Under the pieces are notes generated by a model that was not told where the DNA came from, did no database searches, and saw nothing but the letters and a program-made list of their open reading frames with translations. The position numbers and the translations under genes are program-made. A stretch of 64,000 bases of DNA from SXOA01 sp046153945 (lineage in GTDB: Bacteria; Planctomycetota; Planctomycetia; Pirellulales; Pirellulaceae): assembly GCA_046153945.1 (NCBI GenBank), contig JBJXFF010000086.1, positions 22,398 through 86,397 of the forward strand. The letters are read 5' to 3'. Shown piece after piece: positions 35,887 to 43,620 of the stretch (positions are counted from its first letter, which is position 1; the number at the start of each line of letters is the position of its first letter).

Positions 35887-37341
35887 ATGCCAAGAGCACC
35901 CTTCACCCACCCGAACCTCTCCCGCCGGACCATGGTCCAGGCCGGCGCGGTCGGCCTGTTGGGACTCGGGATGAACCACTTGCAGGCCCTCCGAGCAGAG
36001 GCGGCACCAGCAATCGGCACCGCGCCGCCGCTGGGGAAGGCCAAGACCTGCATCTATATCTTCCTCTCCGGCGGTCTCGCCCAGCAGGACAGCTTCGACA
36101 TGAAGCCGTCCGCTCCGGACAACGTCCGTGGCGAGTTCAAGCCGATCGCCACGAAGACGCCCGGCATCCAAATCTGCGAGCATCTGCCGATGCTGGCCGA
36201 ACGGAGCCATCTCTGGGCTCTCTGCCGTTCGCTCACCCATCCGTCCAACGACCATTCGCTCGGCCACCACATCATGCTCACGGGGCGGACTCCCGCGCCG
36301 CCGGGCTTCAACCCAGGTGCCCCGCAGCCGACCGATTGGCCCAGCATCGCTTCCGTCGCGGGGGACGCCACCCGGGTGCGAAACAACATTCCCCCCGCCG
36401 TCATTCTGCCGGATCGCCTCGTCCATTACAGCGGTCGCGTCCTGCCGGGGCAGTTCGCCGGGCTGATGGGCTCGCACCGCAACCCCTGGTTCATCGAGGC
36501 TTCGCCGTTCCACAACACCTCCTACGGAGCGTTCCCGCAGTACCAGTTCGACCATCAAGAACGGGGCAAAGAAGACAAGCGGGTCTTCCAGGCTCCCAAC
36601 ATTTCCCTGCCCCAGGGAATGGACACCGGCCGCTTCTCCGGCCGCACCGGCCTCCTCTCCAACCTCGCCCACCAGCGGCAGGAACTCGACGGCTTTGCTC
36701 AGACCGAGAATTTCGACCGCTTCCGGCAGGGGGTGATTTCGCTCCTCACCGACGCCAAGGTGCAGCATGCCTTCGACGTCACCCGGGCCGACGAAAAAAC
36801 GCAGGAGCGCTACGGCAAAAACTCCTTCGGCTGGTCGCTGCTCATGGCGCGGCGGCTCGTCGAGACCGGCGTCAACCTGGTGCAGGTGAACCTCGGCAAC
36901 AACGAATCCTGGGATACGCATGGCGAAGCCTTCCCGCACCTCAAAGAAAAGCTGCTGCCGCCGACCGACCGGGCTCTCTCCGCCCTGCTCGACGATTTGC
37001 AGGAAAGCGGCCTCTTGGACAGCACGCTCATCGTGATGGCCGGCGAATTCGGCCGCACCCCGCGCATCACTCACCTGCCGCAACACTACAAGCTCCCCGG
37101 GCGGGACCACTGGGGAGCCGTGCAGACCGTCTTCTTCGCCGGCGGCGGCGTGAAGGGGGGAAACGTCGTCGGCTCCTCCGACAAAATCGGCGGCTATCCG
37201 GCCAACCTGCCGCAAACCCCCGAGCACATGGCCGCCACCATCTACTCCTCCCTCGGCATCCCCGCCACGGCCGCCTGGCTCGACCACCAGGACCGGCCGC
37301 ACCACATTTATGAGGCGGAACCGATCGCGGGGCTGATGTAG
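35887..37341 (+). CDS. DUF1501 protein 4
   Basis: 484 aa. Same layout as protein 3: LSRRTMVQAGAVGLLGLG, FLSGGLAQQDSFDMKP, HPSNDHSLGHHIMLTGR, GNNESWDTHGEAF, AGEFGRTPRITH, GRDHWGAVQTVFFAGGG. It ends HHIYEAEPIAGLM. That same 3' end, TGGCTCGACCACCAGGACCG onward to the stop, recurs as fragments at 42302-42396 and 43244-43322, so a sister gene in this area has decayed. Confidence 0.88.
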   Translation: MPRAPFTHPNLSRRTMVQAGAVGLLGLGMNHLQALRAEAAPAIGTAPPLGKAKTCIYIFLSGGLAQQDSFDMKPSAPDNVRGEFKPIATKTPGIQICEHLPMLAERSHLWALCRSLTHPSNDHSLGHHIMLTGRTPAPPGFNPGAPQPTDWPSIASVAGDATRVRNNIPPAVILPDRLVHYSGRVLPGQFAGLMGSHRNPWFIEASPFHNTSYGAFPQYQFDHQERGKEDKRVFQAPNISLPQGMDTGRFSGRTGLLSNLAHQRQELDGFAQTENFDRFRQGVISLLTDAKVQHAFDVTRADEKTQERYGKNSFGWSLLMARRLVETGVNLVQVNLGNNESWDTHGEAFPHLKEKLLPPTDRALSALLDDLQESGLLDSTLIVMAGEFGRTPRITHLPQHYKLPGRDHWGAVQTVFFAGGGVKGGNVVGSSDKIGGYPANLPQTPEHMAATIYSSLGIPATAAWLDHQDRPHHIYEAEPIAGLM

Positions 37342-37349
37342 CGTTCGAG

Positions 37350-37925
37350 CTACGGAAGCAGCAGGCCGAGCAGAATCTGCGAATGTAAGTCGGGGCGCGA
37401 CCCAAAATCATTGCCGGAGCCCAGTTCCGCAAACAACCGGTCGTGAGCCGACGAAAACTTGTAGAGATTGTCCTGCTCGATGTACGGCAAGACAGAATCC
37501 CAACCAATCACGTCGTCCACGTAGGCCGGATGTAAGTCCGGGTGCCTGTAATCGACATGCGAGCCACCACCCCACGAGTTGTTCGAGATGGCCGCCACGC
37601 CGACCATGCCATCGCCGTTGAGGTCCGCGGAGGCTACGCGAATGCCGGTCGCGGGGACATTCGGCCCGCGGCTACTGAACTCATACGTGCCGGTGGCGGA
37701 GCCGGCTGAACCGGTACCGGTGCTGGTTGCAGTCAGGATGAGGCCGTCGGCAAACGGTCTGGTCATGGAAGCAAACTCCGAGCGGGCCGCGGCCGCGAAT
37801 ACGCCGACGGGTGACTGGCCGCTGCCACCCTCCGGAATCGCCGGCGGCATGACCGCCAGGGGGCCAGCCGAGAAGACTTCGCGTGTTTCCAGAGTTTCGA
37901 GTGTGGGACGGAATGGGCGGAACAT
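37350..37925 (-). CDS. Secreted planctomycete protein with LExLExR start and calcium-loop motif
   Basis: 191 aa from ATG at 37925, with AAAGG upstream. N-terminus FRPTLETLETREVFSAG carries the LExLExR motif seen at the start of many exported planctomycete proteins. Residues ~100-115 (ASADLNGDGMVGVAAIS) have a dockerin/EF-hand-like Asp-x-Asn-x-Asp loop. The C-terminal segment WDSVLPYIEQDNLYKF resembles the (L)PYIEQDNLY motif of DUF1559 pseudopilins, so it may be a mosaic or a remnant of a larger protein. It abuts the last DUF1501 stop convergently (8 bp). Function unknown. Confidence 0.6.
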   Translation of the reverse strand: MFRPFRPTLETLETREVFSAGPLAVMPPAIPEGGSGQSPVGVFAAAARSEFASMTRPFADGLILTATSTGTGSAGSATGTYEFSSRGPNVPATGIRVASADLNGDGMVGVAAISNNSWGGGSHVDYRHPDLHPAYVDDVIGWDSVLPYIEQDNLYKFSSAHDRLFAELGSGNDFGSRPDLHSQILLGLLLP

Positions 37926-38063
37926 GGGACACCTTTCGTACGACTGATGGTTTCTGTGGCCAGTGGACATCACTGACTTCGCAAGCAGGTATCCAAGGGC
38001 ACGGAATTCCTTTCAAAAAAAGGACGAGTCGCTGCAAGACATTGATCGGACACAGGTTAATCG

Positions 38064-40478
38064 CTACTTGTCGGCAGCGGCTGGCCAGGCAGAATACTCC
38101 GGCGAGCCACGCCAGGCGCGATAAGCCGCCCCCGGTCCAAGTTTGTCGGGAGCTGCGCCGACTGCGGCCGGGGCGGAATTGCCGATGCTCGCGGCGGTGT
38201 CCAGGACCAGCGGTTCCCTCGGCGCGGACGCGGGCCTCGGCTGAAAGCGAATCTCGCCCGACATCGACGTTGCCGGCGGCAGCTTCCACATAGCGAGCCA
38301 ATGGTCTAGGCCCTGGAGGTCCGCCGAGATGTAAGAGCCGGTCCGCGATGCCGGCCTGCCGACGTATTTCATGCCGGCGCGATGGAGGTTGCCGTTCTCG
38401 CCCCAAGATACGGAAGTTTTCAGCACGCCCGGCAGGTCATCGAGCTTGAAGCTGGATTTGGCCCCTCGCTGCGGACGCTGCGGGAACAGCAAGAACAGGT
38501 GCTCGCCGTCCAGGATGGTGTTCTCGACCGTGAAGCGGAGCGGCTGTTTGGGAGGGGCGTCGAGCAAGAGTTGCAAACACCGGTCGGTCGCCAGCGTACA
38601 TCGCGCGAGACGGACCTGGGGCGGGGCGTCTCCCGCCGCGCTCGTCGTCACCAGCGTCGAAACCCCGATGCGGTTCTCCAGCAGGCAACCCTCCATGTCG
38701 AGCCGGCCCCCCGGTTCCGGTCCCCAGAAAACGCCGATTCCATCCTTGGCCACGAAGTGGCAGCGCTGGAGGATCATTTCGCGGCACGAGCCCCCCACGC
38801 AGCCGTTGAACCGGTCGCTGACAATCCGGCAGTGGGACATCAGCACCCGGCCATGCGTCGATACGACAATGCAGCGGGCCAGGATTTCCGCCTCCGAGCG
38901 GCCGGGGGGCACGACGATCGTCCAGCGAATCTCCAGCCCCTCCAAGCGGAGATCGGAATCGGTCTGCAGGAAGGGTTGGCTCGTGCCCGGATTCTCCATG
39001 ATCAATACGGGCTGGGCGTTCGCGGCCGCGCGAATCGTCAGCCGCTTTCCCTCCGACTTGAGAGGCGGTGTGAGGTAGGGACCGTTGCCGTGGACCTCGA
39101 TGGCGTCGTCCTCGCGGGCGGCTTCCACGGCTGCCGCGAGACTAGGGAAGGTCGCTTGGCGGCCCGCGATGGTGAAGCCGGATTGCGGCTTCGGCGGGTC
39201 CTGTTCCTTCACAGGCGGCAGGTTCTTGCTCGTGCCTTGAGAAATCCACAGTCCGCCGGTGATGGCGAGCGCGACCGCTCCGAGCGCTAATGGGGCGATG
39301 AACCACCAGGGACGTGCGATTCGCGATGCTGGCGCTTGCGTCGTAGGCGGGCTCGCAACTTGCCGCTCCATTATCTCCGCCACCTCACCCGCGGACTGAG
39401 GCCGTTGCCGGGGATCTTTGGCGAGCAACCGCTGAATCAGCTCGCGGAACCAGTCGGGCAAGCTCCCATCGACCTCTTGCAGCGGCCGCGGCTGGCAGAG
39501 TCGGACTTTTTCCAAGGTTCCCAGCAGCGACTCGTGACGAAACGCCGAGACCCCCGTCGCGGCGACGTACAGCACCGCGCCGAGGCTAAAAAGGTCGGAT
39601 GACGGCCCGGCTTCGTTTCCAGACGCCTGCTCCGGCGACATGAATTCCGGCGTGCCGAGGACCGTGCCCGCGATCGTGATCGCGTCCTGGCTCGTGCCCT
39701 TGGCTAGTCCAAAGTCGGCAATCTTCGCCCGGCTTGTCCCCTCCACCAGCAGGATGTTGGCGGGCTTAATGTCGCGATGCACCAGCCCCTTGGCATGAGC
39801 GGCAGCCAGGCCGCGCGCGACTTCGATTCCCAGGCGAACCACCTCGCCCAGCGGCAGCTTGCCCTGACGCTGCAAACGCTCGTGCAGCGACTCGCCGGAG
39901 ATGTACTCCAGAACCAGAAACGGCATGCCCTGGGCCTCGTCCACCGCGTGAATGGCCACCACGTTCTCGTGGGTCAGCGCCGCCGCGGATTGGGCTTCGC
40001 GGAGGAACCGCCCCTTGGAGTCATCATCCAGCGCCGCCCAGGGGGAGAGCATTTTGATGGCCACGGTCCGCTTGAGCACCGGGTCGAGCGCTTCCAGGAC
40101 GATTCCCATTCCTCCCTGCCCGATGACGCGGCGAACCGGATAGTCGCCCAACTGGCCGAGAAAACCAGGCTCATCGGTCGGCTGCAAGAACGCGAGATTG
40201 GGGGCTGTCCTTCCCAGAGACTTCGTCTTCGCGACGCCTTCCGCGGGAGAGTCTTGAAGCTGCTCGATCACTTTCCGCAAAGCAATGGAACTCGCGGCCT
40301 GACTGCGCCACTTGCTCGCGCCTCCCGCGAGGATCGACTCCGCGCCCGTCAATGTGTCCAGGCGATGCCGGCAGTCCTGGCAGGATGCCAGATGCCGCTC
40401 CAGCTCTCCCCAGGCGACTTCATCGCGGGGGTTGGCGAGCAGCCGGGAGAATTCGTCAAGCGGCGGACAGTCCTTCAC
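38064..40478 (-). CDS. Anti-sigma zinc-finger / Ser-Thr kinase / beta-helix protein
   Basis: 804 aa. An N-terminal anti-sigma-type zinc motif (H29-x3-C33-x2-C36 in ERHLASCQDC) precedes a Hanks kinase: GQGGMG at 120-125, Lys142 in VAIKML, HRDIKPAN at 234-241 with Asp236, DFG at 255-257. A TM segment near residue 390-412 (WWFIAPLALGAVALAITGG) leads to an exported ~380 residues that look like a right-handed beta-helix (SLAAAVEAAREDDAIEVHG, repeated short strands). Its start overlaps the sigma-factor stop (ATGA, 40475-40478), so the pair is coupled: probably a sensor kinase that controls the sigma factor. Confidence 0.88.
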   Translation of the reverse strand: MKDCPPLDEFSRLLANPRDEVAWGELERHLASCQDCRHRLDTLTGAESILAGGASKWRSQAASSIALRKVIEQLQDSPAEGVAKTKSLGRTAPNLAFLQPTDEPGFLGQLGDYPVRRVIGQGGMGIVLEALDPVLKRTVAIKMLSPWAALDDDSKGRFLREAQSAAALTHENVVAIHAVDEAQGMPFLVLEYISGESLHERLQRQGKLPLGEVVRLGIEVARGLAAAHAKGLVHRDIKPANILLVEGTSRAKIADFGLAKGTSQDAITIAGTVLGTPEFMSPEQASGNEAGPSSDLFSLGAVLYVAATGVSAFRHESLLGTLEKVRLCQPRPLQEVDGSLPDWFRELIQRLLAKDPRQRPQSAGEVAEIMERQVASPPTTQAPASRIARPWWFIAPLALGAVALAITGGLWISQGTSKNLPPVKEQDPPKPQSGFTIAGRQATFPSLAAAVEAAREDDAIEVHGNGPYLTPPLKSEGKRLTIRAAANAQPVLIMENPGTSQPFLQTDSDLRLEGLEIRWTIVVPPGRSEAEILARCIVVSTHGRVLMSHCRIVSDRFNGCVGGSCREMILQRCHFVAKDGIGVFWGPEPGGRLDMEGCLLENRIGVSTLVTTSAAGDAPPQVRLARCTLATDRCLQLLLDAPPKQPLRFTVENTILDGEHLFLLFPQRPQRGAKSSFKLDDLPGVLKTSVSWGENGNLHRAGMKYVGRPASRTGSYISADLQGLDHWLAMWKLPPATSMSGEIRFQPRPASAPREPLVLDTAASIGNSAPAAVGAAPDKLGPGAAYRAWRGSPEYSAWPAAADK

Positions 40479-41080
40479 GGCCGGCCTCCCTCTTCCTCAA
40501 CCGCCTCAACCTCCTGCCGAATCCTGGCTAGGATACGGCTGCGAGCGATGTAAACCGCGCCGACGGAGAGGTTAAGTTCGCGCGCGACGGATTCAGTTTC
40601 GTGGCCCTGCACGACGGTCTGCCAGAATGCCTGCCACGACGCCTCGCGGAAATCGGGCTTCACGCGCTCCGCGGCCCACAGAAAGAGATTCCAGCGGTAC
40701 TCTCGATCCCACTCTTCGTCGGGTTGTGCTGCCTCCGGTTGCTGCTCCAGGAGGCCATGAACATGCGTATCGCCGCTGCCGCTGGCCTGCCGTCCTTTCC
40801 GATTGGCCATCTTACGGAGCTCATTGCGGGTGACGGTGAGCAGCCAGCCTCGGAACGAGCCGCGGGAGCGATCGTATTCAAATCCAGGCATGGACCGGGA
40901 CACCAGCCGCATCACATCCTGCACTAAATCGGCGGCATCGGCATCCTGCATCCCCCGGTGCATGCCATAAGAGTGGATCAGGGGGGCATAAAGCTGCACG
41001 AACTCACCCCACGCCACCCGGTCCTGCGCATCGCGAATGCGGAGCAGCAGCGTCGCGCGCGTGACGGAAGGGGAGGACAT
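40475..41080 (-). CDS. ECF-type RNA polymerase sigma factor
   Basis: 201 aa. Region 2 (residues 20-85) with DAADLVQDVMRLVSRSMPGF and SFRGWLLTVTRNELRKMANR. Region 4 HTH near the C-terminus: GHETESVARELNLSVGAVYIARSRILARIRQEV. It would direct transcription of envelope or stress genes. It is translationally coupled to the kinase/anti-sigma gene, a partnership I know from planctomycete ECF groups. A divergent small secreted repeat protein starts 215 bp away. Confidence 0.9.
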   Translation of the reverse strand: MSSPSVTRATLLLRIRDAQDRVAWGEFVQLYAPLIHSYGMHRGMQDADAADLVQDVMRLVSRSMPGFEYDRSRGSFRGWLLTVTRNELRKMANRKGRQASGSGDTHVHGLLEQQPEAAQPDEEWDREYRWNLFLWAAERVKPDFREASWQAFWQTVVQGHETESVARELNLSVGAVYIARSRILARIRQEVEAVEEEGGRP

Positions 41081-41294
41081 CGCCCCAGTTTAGGCCCTCC
41101 ACGAAGCGGAGAGAAGCGCCGCTGCCAGCTCGGCGGGCCAGCGAGGGAGCGTTCCAATGTCTCGAAAATCCCTGTTTTTCTGCGGAAAACAGGACTTCGC
41201 GATTTTTTTGAAAGGTTATCCCCCCAGCCGGATACCTGCTCTTAAGCGATGCGGACGATTGAACCGCACGTCACTCAAACCAGGGAGAACTGTC

Positions 41295-41630
41295 ATGTCC
41301 ACGATCCGATTCACGCTTTGTTGCACCTTCGCCGGCCTCGCCCTCGTCGCCGCCACCGCGTCAGCCGCCGGCCCGCGCGACCGCGTTGAAAACGTCCGAG
41401 ACCGGCGGGAAAATGTTCGCGACCGTGCCGAGAATGTCCGCGACCGGCGGGAAAACGTCTACGACCGTGTCGAGGACATCCGCGACTCCAGGAATTCCTG
41501 CGGCTACTACGACCGCTTGGAAGACGTCCGAGACAAGCGGGAACAGTTGTGGGACAAGCGGGAAAACACTCGCGACCATGCCGAAAACCGTCACGACCGC
41601 GCCGAGAACCGCCGCGACCGGCGGAAGTAG
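41295..41630 (+). CDS. Secreted Arg/Asp/Glu heptad-repeat protein
   Basis: 111 aa from ATG at 41295, with GGGAG upstream; an upstream in-frame extension begins in noncoding sequence. Signal peptide 1-25 (TLCCTFAGLALVAATASAAG). Then about eleven seven-residue units of the form xRDRxEN (VENVRDRRENVRDRAENVRD...), broken once by DSRNSCGYYDR near the middle. The DNA repeat unit is 21 nt. The alternating Arg/Asp/Glu charge pattern suggests a highly charged single helix or zipper. Function unknown. Confidence 0.75.
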   Translation: MSTIRFTLCCTFAGLALVAATASAAGPRDRVENVRDRRENVRDRAENVRDRRENVYDRVEDIRDSRNSCGYYDRLEDVRDKREQLWDKRENTRDHAENRHDRAENRRDRRK

Positions 41631-41654
41631 ACCGCCGCCGCACGTGGGCGAAAC

Positions 41655-41680
41655 GGGGAACAGGCATGAGCCTGTTCCCC
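41655..41680 (+). terminator. Intrinsic terminator-like hairpin
   Basis: Perfect 11-bp stem GGGGAACAGGC-ATGA-GCCTGTTCCCC, then TCTTGTTAT. It lies 24 nt past the heptad-repeat gene and before the next small secreted protein gene. Confidence 0.65.
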
Positions 41681-41745
41681 TCTTGTTATCGCTCTACCGC
41701 GATGCGAGAGAGTGAGCCGCTCGAAACTCTAAACAGGAGACTGCC

Positions 41746-42003
41746 ATGTCCACGATCCGTACGACGATCGGCGTCCTGATCACCATCCTCGCCATCACGG
41801 CCGCCGTGGGCACGACGCACGCCGCAGGGAAGCCCAAAACTTTCGCGCAGAAGGGTCAGATCGCCCAGGGCGAAAGCCCCTCGCCCTCGCAGTTCGCGAA
41901 AGACTACCTGAACCCGGCGCGCATCCGAGGCAGCAGCAAGACGTCGTCCGTCTGGTTGCCAGGCACGTACTCAAAAGCTCCCGGCAATCGGCCTGGCAAG
42001 TGA
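41746..42003 (+). CDS. Small secreted protein sharing start with heptad-repeat protein
   Basis: 85 aa; AGGAG lies 9 nt before ATG. The N-terminus MSTIRTTIGVLITILAITAA has the same MSTIR opening and a signal peptide like the heptad-repeat gene, with cleavage about residue 27 (THAAG). The mature part is Lys/Ser/Pro-rich with FAKDYLNPARIRGSSK. It ends just before the DUF1501 debris. Function unknown. Confidence 0.6.
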   Translation: MSTIRTTIGVLITILAITAAVGTTHAAGKPKTFAQKGQIAQGESPSPSQFAKDYLNPARIRGSSKTSSVWLPGTYSKAPGNRPGK

Positions 42004-42051
42004 CAAACTAAAGTTTGCTCCCCGCCAGCTACGCGATGGCTTCCCCTTCGC

Positions 42052-42180
42052 TCACGATGGAATGGGGCGGACGGCGAATTTGGGGAGGGCGACGCGGCGG
42101 TAGTTGGTGGCCAGGAAATTGCCGGGGCCGACCCGCCGCTCGATCGGATCTTCGCCACGAGCATCGGTCGCGCCGATTAC
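42052..42180 (-). pseudogene. DUF1501 C-terminal fragment, minus strand
   Basis: The minus-strand frame reads VIGATDARGEDPIERRVGPG, then NFLATNYRRV, with matches to VIGGTDRRGEDVIERR and DFLATVYRHLGV of intact DUF1501 protein 2. Only ~42 residues remain and no upstream part exists, so it is a decayed DUF1501 piece on the opposite strand to its neighbours. Confidence 0.7.
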
Positions 42181-42189
42181 CGGGCACCT

Positions 42190-42247
42190 CGGACTCTGAT
42201 TTGGACGCCATTCTTGAGCTCCGCATCGAACAGTGGTGAAAATGCCG
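42190..42247 (+). pseudogene. PIN-toxin 3'-end fragment
   Basis: The bases match 43181-43238 (3' end of the intact PIN-like toxin): frame reads SDSDLDAILELRIEQW then TGA (42237-42239). In the intact toxin the same stop is AGA. Confidence 0.7.
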
Positions 42248-42301
42248 CGAGGACCTTCCGCGCCCCTGGTGCTCCTCTGCCGGCGGCTTCGCAGGTGCGC
42301 C

Positions 42302-42396
42302 CTTCCCTCGGCATCCCCGCCACCGCCGCCTGGCTCGACCACCAGGACCGCCCGCACCACATCTACGAAGCCGAGCCGATTGCCGGATTGATGTAG
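42302..42396 (+). pseudogene. DUF1501 C-terminal fragment, plus strand
   Basis: The frame reads SLGIPATAAWLDHQDR and ends IYEAEPIAGLM then TAG, matching the end of DUF1501 protein 4 at 37252-37341. No upstream DUF1501 sequence is attached. Confidence 0.8.
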
Positions 42397-42403
42397 TTAG
42401 TCG

Positions 42404-42450
42404 CCTTTCGCTCCGCGAAAGGAAGTGCTTTCGCGGAGCGAAAGCCGACA
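42404..42450. repeat. Short palindromic element CTTTCGCTCCGCGAAAG
   Basis: CGCCTTTCGCTCCGCGAAAGG is followed by CTTTCGCGGAGCGAAAG: two nested and mutually complementary hairpins. It lies in the debris region before the toxin-antitoxin genes. The wording resembles the element at 63952-63972. Confidence 0.6.
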
Positions 42451-42535
42451 TTGGGGGCAATCTGAACCACACCGTTTTTGACTCCCTGGAATCAGTGCGT
42501 TAAGATGTATAACCGGCCCACTACGGGAGAAATTC

Positions 42536-42832
42536 ATGAATGCCATTTACTCGACGGGAGTCATTCGCAACGGCTGCGTTGAATTGGCGCAGCCGCTTGC
42601 CTGGCCGGAGGGAACAGAGGTCATCGTCATGCCCAGTGCGAACCAGGAGAGTGATGCCGGGCTGTCTGCCGAAGAGATTGCGCAAACGCTGGCGGCTATG
42701 GACCGGGTTCTGCCGATGGACTTGTCCGACGAGGAATTGGCCGACTGGGAGGCCCATCGGCGGGCTCAGCGAGAATTCGAGAAGGCGAATTTCGACGCCC
42801 ACGGCGCGGAGTTGCAAAGGAATTGGGAATGA
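42536..42832 (+). CDS. Antitoxin of a PIN-toxin pair (AF2212/VapB-like)
   Basis: 98 aa. The N-terminus NAIYSTGVIRNGCVELAQPL and LPEGTEV-like residues (AWPEGTEVIVMPSANQ) match small antitoxins whose first strand pairs with PIN toxins. The C-terminal half is acidic and helical (LSAEEIAQTLAAMDRVLPMDLSDEELADWE). It overlaps the toxin start by 4 bp (ATGA), as expected of an antitoxin that is cotranslated with its toxin. Confidence 0.8.
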   Translation: MNAIYSTGVIRNGCVELAQPLAWPEGTEVIVMPSANQESDAGLSAEEIAQTLAAMDRVLPMDLSDEELADWEAHRRAQREFEKANFDAHGAELQRNWE

Positions 42833-43329
42833 AACGCCTGCTTCTCGATAGCGGCGTGGCGGCTGATTTCATCAATCGCCGCCGAGGAATCTTTGAGCAG
42901 GTGAAGGAACGAGTTAGCCAGGGCGTTCGCGTCGGTATCGGCGTTCCCGTGCTCGCGGAACTGGCTTACGGAATCGAACACTCCCAGCACCGGGATCGCA
43001 ACATGCAGAGTTTGCTTTCGTCGCTGCCGGCGCTTGCGCTCTGGCCCTTTGACCGGTCCGCGGCCTTTACCTACGGACGAATCGCCGCCGAGCTTCGCCG
43101 TGCGGGCCGACCGATGCAGAGCAACGACATCATGATTGCCGCCATCGCGCTCACGCTTGGCAGTTGTCTCATTGCCACCACGGACTCTGATTTGGACGCC
43201 ATCTCTGGCTTGAGTATCGAACACTGGAGAAAATGCCGCCCGACGATCCGCCGCCTGGCGCGACCACCAGGACCGCCCGCACCACATCTACGAAGCCGAG
43301 CCGATTGCGGGATTGATGTAGTTAAATAA
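42829..43329 (+). CDS. PIN-domain toxin with read-through C-terminus
   Basis: 166 aa. PIN RNase toxin: first Asp in LLLDSGVAADF (Asp7), a Glu in PVLAELAYGI, Asp in QSNDIMIAAIALTLG, and TTDSDLDAI near residue 119. Families of this type normally end at the Trp corresponding to W133 (EHW, codon 43225-43227). Here the expected TGA is AGA (43228-43230), and the protein runs 33 residues further through frameshifted DUF1501 debris (RKCRPTIRRLARPPGPP...). The sister fragment at 42190-42247 keeps TGA. Native length would be 133 aa. Possibly inactive or with altered behaviour. Confidence 0.82.
   Translation: MKRLLLDSGVAADFINRRRGIFEQVKERVSQGVRVGIGVPVLAELAYGIEHSQHRDRNMQSLLSSLPALALWPFDRSAAFTYGRIAAELRRAGRPMQSNDIMIAAIALTLGSCLIATTDSDLDAISGLSIEHWRKCRPTIRRLARPPGPPAPHLRSRADCGIDVVK
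43244..43325 (+). pseudogene. DUF1501 C-terminal fragment fused to toxin 3' end
   Basis: The bases CGACCACCAGGACCGCCCGC to the TAG match the end of the debris at 42302-42396 almost exactly. Read in the DUF1501 frame it encodes DHQDRPHHIYEAEPIAGLM; the toxin frame passes through it in another frame. Confidence 0.75.
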
Positions 43330-43342
43330 TTCCATGCGAATT

Positions 43343-43462
43343 CCGCAGGATAAACGGAGTAATAGAAACAAATTATTGAAGCCTGACCCCCTTTCTCGTG
43401 ACCCGCAGGATAAACGGAGTAATAGAAACAAATTATTGAAGCCTGACCCCCTTTCTCGTGAC
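43343..43462 (+). repeat. 60-bp tandem repeat, two exact units plus partial third
   Basis: Units 43343-43402 and 43403-43462 (CCGCAGGATAAACGGAGTAA... ending CCCTTTCTCGTGAC) are identical. A truncated third unit (CCCCTTTCTCGG) follows. Non-coding spacer of about 290 bp between toxin and the next secreted protein gene; nothing else visible in it. Confidence 0.85.
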
Positions 43463-43620
43463 CCCCTTTCTCGGTCCGTTCGATTTTCAGAAAGTGAAGA
43501 AATTAAGATAGCCATGCTTTGTTTTCCCTCCCGAATAGTGATACAATCGACGTGTCCTATGAAAATCCATCGGAGGTAAGGAGCAGGATCAGACCGATCT
43601 GTTCGTGCGGAGAAGTACGA

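Noticed and set aside
35646..37313. A 555-residue plus-strand frame overlapping both DUF1501 genes
   Set aside because: It runs in another frame through conserved DUF1501 code, is Arg/Pro/Ala-rich and has no motifs; a high-GC shadow.
41388..41620. CRISPR-like array
   Set aside because: The 21-nt periodicity is the coding sequence of a heptad-repeat secreted protein; no spacers.
43343..43462. CRISPR or phage attachment site
   Set aside because: Two adjacent exact 60-bp units with no spacers and no integrase or cas genes; a plain tandem repeat.
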